Assembly: GCA_049585815.1 (NCBI GenBank) | Contig: JBAVAR010000153.1 | Span: 1 to 15,365 of the forward strand | From: DATLSM01 sp049585815 | GTDB lineage: Bacteria > Actinomycetota > Thermoleophilia > Solirubrobacterales > 70-9 | Direction of reading: 5' to 3' | Length of the DNA: 15,365 nt | In this document: one piece after another, positions 12,593 through 15,365 of the stretch | Layout of the letters: each line of letters starts with the position of its first letter | Position numbering within the stretch: position 1 is the first letter of the stretch | Made by a program: the position numbers and the translations under genes | The notes under the pieces: model-generated | What the model saw: the letters and a program-made list of their open reading frames with translations, nothing else | Told to the model about the DNA's origin: nothing | Databases searched by the model: none

Positions 12593-14341
12593 CTACTCGA
12601 TCACGGCCAGGACGTCTCCGCTGGAGACCGCGGCCCCCTCTGAGACATTGAGAACGCTGACCTTTCCCGAGCGGTGGGCGGTGATCTCGTTCTCCATCTT
12701 CATCGCCTCGATCACGCAGATCAGGTCCCCCTCCTCGACGCTGGCCCCCTGCTCGACGGCGACCGTGAGAACGGTGCCCTGTAGCGGAGAGGCAAGGGAC
12801 TCGCTGGAGGCCGCGGCGGCGGCACCCGCTTTGCGCTCGCGTTTGGGCGGGCGCTTGCCGGTAGCCGGAGCGGCGGTGGTGGGCTCGCCGATCACCTTTA
12901 CCTCATAGAGCTTGCCCGAGACCTCAACCTTGTAATCGCGGGCGATCGTCTTGGTGCCCTCGCCCGCCCCCGCCACTGGGACCGCCTCGGGCGCGGTTGA
13001 TTTCAGCCACTCCCGATCTTCCATCAGATCGCGGCAGGTCTCCCCCCGCGCCCACTGCTCGGTGGCCAGGATCGCGCGGTGGAAGGGGATCAGGGTGGTG
13101 AGGCCGCCGACCTCATACTCATCCAGCGCGCGCAGCATGCGGCGGGTCGCGTGGTCGCGATCGGTATCCCAGACGATCAGCTTGGCGACCATCGGGTCAT
13201 ACATCGGCGTCACCTCAGAGCCGGCTTCCACGCCGGAGTCAACCCTGACACCGGGGCCGGCGGGCTCGCGGTAGGTCGTGATCGCGCCGGGCGCGGGGGC
13301 GAAATTCTTGTGGGCGGCCTCGGCGTTGATCCGGCACTCGATCGCGTGACCGCGCAGCTCGACCTCCGACTGGGAGATCGAGAGCGGCTCCCCCGCGGCG
13401 ACCAGGATCTGCTCGCGGACGATGTCGACGCCGCTCACCATCTCGGTGACGCAGTGCTCGACCTGCACCCTGGTGTTCATCTCCAAGAAGAAGTAATCCT
13501 CGCCGACCTGTAGGCCCTCGACCGTGCCGGCGCCGCGATAGCCGACCGCGGCGGCCGCCTCGGTGGCGATCTTGCCGATCCGCTCGCGCATCTCGGCGTC
13601 CACGTGCGGGCCCGGGGCCTCCTCGATCACCTTCTGGTGGCGGCGCTGAATCGAGCAGTCGCGCTCACCCAGGTGGATCACGTTGCCGTGGGAGTCGGCC
13701 AGCACCTGGACCTCGACGTGGCGTGGGTCCTCCAGGTAGCGCTCGACGTAGACGCGGGCGTCGGAGAAGAACTTCTCCCCCTCGCGGGCGGCGCCCTCGA
13801 AGGCCTCGGGCAGCTCGGCCGGGCTCATCGCGACCCGAAAGCCCTTGCCGCCGCCGCCGCCCGCCGCCTTGCAGGCGACCGGGTAGCCGGCTTCCTCGGC
13901 CTGCTGGCGAGCCGCATCGACATCCTTTGCCGGCGCCGTCGCCCCGGGGACGATCGGCACCCCGGCCTCGGCCATGATCTCCCGCGCCCGGGTCTTTGAC
14001 CCCATTGCCTCGATCGCCTCGGGCGGCGGCCCGATGAAGACGATCTCGGCCTCCGCGCAGGCGCGGGCGAAGTCGGCGTTCTCGGCGAGGAACCCGTATC
14101 CGGGGTGAATCGCCTCGGCGCCGGCCCGCTTGGCCGTGTCGACGATCTTGATCACGTTGAGGTAGCTCTCAGCGGGAAGCGCCGGCCCGATCAGGAAGGC
14201 CTCATCGGCCTCGCGAACGTGGGGGGCATCACGGTCGATCTCCGAGTAGACGGCGATCGAGCCGATTCCCATCTCCCGCAGGGTGCGGGCGACGCGGATC
14301 GCGATCTCGCCGCGGTTGGCTATCAGGACCTTGCTGAACAC
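12593..14341 (-). CDS. Acyl-CoA carboxylase alpha chain: biotin carboxylase plus biotin carrier domain
   Basis: 582 residues, like AccA3/PccA chains of actinobacteria. It carboxylates its own biotin with ATP and bicarbonate; a separate carboxyltransferase then makes malonyl- or methylmalonyl-CoA. Domains: N-terminal VLIANRGEIAIRV (5-17), HPGYGFLAEN (79-88), ATP-grasp lid GGGGGKG (161-167), catalytic region with H208/E210, E287, N289, R291, E295 (FLEMNTRVQVEH) and R337 (ECRINAE). The carboxylase core ends near 445. A linker rich in Ala, Pro and Lys (about 485-515) leads to the carrier domain with biotinyl lysine K548 in EAMKMENE. Start GTG 14339-14341 sits at the homology boundary; the open frame continues 16 codons to the next gene without support. 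A TAAACT hexamer ends 8 bases upstream, so it is probably leaderless. No carboxyltransferase beta gene lies in the window, so the acyl-CoA substrate is unknown. Confidence 0.94.
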   Translation of the reverse strand: MFSKVLIANRGEIAIRVARTLREMGIGSIAVYSEIDRDAPHVREADEAFLIGPALPAESYLNVIKIVDTAKRAGAEAIHPGYGFLAENADFARACAEAEIVFIGPPPEAIEAMGSKTRAREIMAEAGVPIVPGATAPAKDVDAARQQAEEAGYPVACKAAGGGGGKGFRVAMSPAELPEAFEGAAREGEKFFSDARVYVERYLEDPRHVEVQVLADSHGNVIHLGERDCSIQRRHQKVIEEAPGPHVDAEMRERIGKIATEAAAAVGYRGAGTVEGLQVGEDYFFLEMNTRVQVEHCVTEMVSGVDIVREQILVAAGEPLSISQSEVELRGHAIECRINAEAAHKNFAPAPGAITTYREPAGPGVRVDSGVEAGSEVTPMYDPMVAKLIVWDTDRDHATRRMLRALDEYEVGGLTTLIPFHRAILATEQWARGETCRDLMEDREWLKSTAPEAVPVAGAGEGTKTIARDYKVEVSGKLYEVKVIGEPTTAAPATGKRPPKRERKAGAAAAASSESLASPLQGTVLTVAVEQGASVEEGDLICVIEAMKMENEITAHRSGKVSVLNVSEGAAVSSGDVLAVIE

Positions 14342-14349
14342 GGCGGCGC

Positions 14350-14355
14350 AGTTTA
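14350..14355 (-). promoter_or_regulatory. -10 element of the biotin carboxylase gene
   Basis: TAAACT on the minus strand ends 8 bases before the GTG start. The bases just before the GTG are pyrimidines, so the first purine for initiation is the start codon itself, consistent with a leaderless mRNA. It lies in an AT-rich island (14350-14378) between two divergent genes. No convincing -35. Confidence 0.5.
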
Positions 14356-14373
14356 TTTGCGCCGTCCTCGGAA

Positions 14374-14379
14374 TAAGCT
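14374..14379 (+). promoter_or_regulatory. -10 element of the PHP phosphoesterase gene
   Basis: TAAGCT ends 8 bases before ATG 14388, the same spacing as for the divergent carboxylase gene. The 8 bases GCCGCCCC contain no Shine-Dalgarno, and the first purine close to the expected initiation point is the A of ATG. A leaderless transcript is inferred. No convincing -35. Confidence 0.5.
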
Positions 14380-14387
14380 GCCGCCCC

Positions 14388-15230
14388 ATGCTGATCGAGC
14401 TGCAGAGTCACTCGACGGTCTCCGACGGGCAGCTTGCGCCGGCGGAGGTCGTCGCCAGGGCCGCCGCGGCGGGGGTGAGCACGCTGGCCCTGACCGACCA
14501 CGATGCGATCGCCGGGGTCTCGGAGGCGGCGGCGGCGGCTTCGGATTTTGGAATCGAACTTGTCCCGGCGATCGAGATGTCCTGCGTACACGCCTACGCT
14601 GAAGACCTCCACATCTGCGGCTACTGGGTCGACCTGGGGGTGATCGCGCCCGCCTGTGAGCGCGCCCAGCATGAGCGGGTGGCGCGGGCGGGGGAGATCA
14701 TCGAGAAGCTGCGCGGGGAGGGGTTTGACCTGCATCTGGAGGACGCGGTGGCCGAGGCAGGGGACGCCCTCTCGATCGGGCGCCCGCACATCGCCAGGGC
14801 GGCGGGAGCCAGCGGCGATCTCGGCCCCTTCTTTGAGGAGTACCTGGTCCCCGGAGCCAAGGCCTTCGTCCCCCGCCGCTGGCCCTCAGCCGCGGAGGCG
14901 ATCGAGCTGATCCACGCCGCCGGCGGGAGCGCCGTCATCGCCCATCCCTACTGGGATATCTCCGCTCGCGATGAGGTGGATGACCTGATCCGCTCGCTTG
15001 GCGCCGACGGGATCGAGACCTTCTACCCGACCCACACCAGGGAGCAGACCGCCCACCTGCTCGAGCTCTGTGAGGAGCTCGAGCTGATCCCGACGGCCTC
15101 CTCTGATTACCACGGCCCGACCCACAAGACCTTCTCCCGCTTTGGCGCCTATCAGACCTACGGCCTCGGAGAGCCGCGGGTCCCGGCGAGGCCGGCAGGG
15201 CTAAGTGACGCCAGCCGGCGCCTGCGCTAA
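14388..15230 (+). CDS. PHP-domain metal-dependent phosphoesterase (TrpH/RNase AM-like)
   Basis: 280 residues, the length of E. coli RNase AM (YciV/TrpH) and related 3',5'-nucleoside bisphosphate phosphatases. PHP motifs: I LQSHSTVSDG (5-14), II LTDHDAI (35-41), IEMS with E63, DLHICGY with H75, an inserted helical region (about 85-160, including GRPHIARA), III VIAHPYWD with H186, and IV ASSDYHGPTH with D240 and H242. The motif I His-x-His that binds metal in most PHP enzymes is Gln-x-His here (Q6, H8). The other ligands are present, so activity is still likely. Possible roles are 5'-3' trimming of short RNA or hydrolysis of pAp-like nucleotides; this is family inference. ATG 14388-14390 fits the family N-terminus. 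It diverges from the carboxylase across 46 bases and overlaps the stop of the convergent APS kinase by four bases. Confidence 0.88.
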   Translation: MLIELQSHSTVSDGQLAPAEVVARAAAAGVSTLALTDHDAIAGVSEAAAAASDFGIELVPAIEMSCVHAYAEDLHICGYWVDLGVIAPACERAQHERVARAGEIIEKLRGEGFDLHLEDAVAEAGDALSIGRPHIARAAGASGDLGPFFEEYLVPGAKAFVPRRWPSAAEAIELIHAAGGSAVIAHPYWDISARDEVDDLIRSLGADGIETFYPTHTREQTAHLLELCEELELIPTASSDYHGPTHKTFSRFGAYQTYGLGEPRVPARPAGLSDASRRLR

Positions 15231-15245
15231 ACCGTGATCGCCGGC
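15214..15245. terminator. Hairpin enclosing the overlapping PHP/cysC stop codons
   Basis: GCCGGCG (15214-15220) and CGCCGGC (15239-15245) pair perfectly over 7 bp with an 18-base loop. The loop is centred within about one base of the CTAA where the two convergent stop codons overlap (15227-15230). No U-tract; the long loop makes it less certain than the hairpin at 4966. Confidence 0.35.
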
Positions 15246-15365
15246 CCCGCGATCAGCTCCCGCGACTCGAGGTAGGCGAGCAGCTTCTCGGCCGACTCCT
15301 CCGGTGTCTCGGCTTCGGTATCGCAGGTCACCTCGGGGTTATCGGGAGCCTCATAGGGATCGGAG
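15227..15365 (-). CDS. cysC: Adenylylsulfate (APS) kinase, C-terminal end (partial)
   Basis: Only the last 45 residues are present; the gene continues beyond the right edge. The fragment starts SDPYEAPDNPEVTCDTEAE and ends AYLESRELIAGPAITV. The PYEAPxNPE segment followed by an acidic stretch and a PEESAEKLLAYLE helix is the characteristic end of APS kinases, which phosphorylate adenylylsulfate to PAPS during sulfate activation. It could be a stand-alone CysC or the C-terminal domain of a CysN-CysC fusion; the window cannot tell. The stop is TAG read at 15229-15227, overlapping the stop of the PHP gene by four bases. Confidence 0.8.
   Translation of the reverse strand, partial: SDPYEAPDNPEVTCDTEAETPEESAEKLLAYLESRELIAGPAITV

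Noticed and set aside
14342..14389. Sixteen extra N-terminal codons for the biotin carboxylase
   Set aside because: They overlap the divergent PHP promoter region and precede the conserved N-terminus; GTG 14341 has a well-placed -10.

Overview
The window is an ordinary, gene-dense stretch of chromosome from a high-GC Gram-positive (actinobacterial-type) organism. Probable leaderless starts, GTG and TTG start codons, a DtxR/IdeR-type iron box and an AccA3-like biotin carboxylase fused to its carrier domain all fit. The protein styles suggest the class Thermoleophilia (Solirubrobacterales-like), but that placement is an inference. Nearly all of the sequence is coding: 13 complete or near-complete genes plus one gene cut at each edge, with no gene-free stretch above about 105 bases. 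I see no tRNA, rRNA, CRISPR array, insertion sequence, phage gene or other mobile element.

Layout. (1) 1-4134, minus strand: a tightly coupled operon of a dihydropteroate synthase-like protein (folP family), a MrfA-like DEAH helicase and a TIGR00725/LOG-like protein, joined by 4-base stop/start overlaps; a class I methyltransferase follows 39 bases later and runs off the left edge. (2) 4159-4971, plus strand: a HAD-IIB phosphatase divergent from folP. (3) 4979-6831: an FTR1-type iron permease (minus) and a DtxR/MntR-family regulator (plus) share a control region carrying a 15/19 match to the DtxR/IdeR operator. (4) 6926-8623: a secreted seven-blade YVTN beta-propeller protein with a PKD domain and a His/Arg-rich tail. 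(5) 8646-9749: a PLP-dependent aminotransferase. (6) 9801-11830, minus: sucD and sucC, overlapping ATGA. (7) 11884-12567, plus: a haloacid-dehalogenase-type HAD hydrolase. (8) 12593-14341, minus: acyl-CoA carboxylase alpha chain (biotin carboxylase plus biotin carrier). (9) 14388-15230, plus: a PHP-domain phosphoesterase. (10) 15227-15365, minus: the C-terminal end of an APS kinase (cysC).

How the genes work together. Most are independent housekeeping functions: TCA cycle, acyl-CoA carboxylation, folate, DNA repair, nucleotide or sugar phosphatases and sulfate activation. The clearest functional pair is FTR1 plus the DtxR-family regulator, a metal-uptake gene beside a metal sensor with an iron-box operator over the permease promoter.

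I did not find a convincing novel system. The most interesting signals are in gene organisation. Several starts carry a TANNNT hexamer exactly 8 bases (or 6) before the start codon, implying leaderless mRNAs; two divergent gaps share a symmetric TANNNTA -10 element. Several gene ends, including three convergent pairs, lie in GC-rich hairpins that contain or enclose the stop codons. At the protein level there are substituted key residues in the DHPS-like protein, the DtxR-family regulator and the PHP phosphoesterase.
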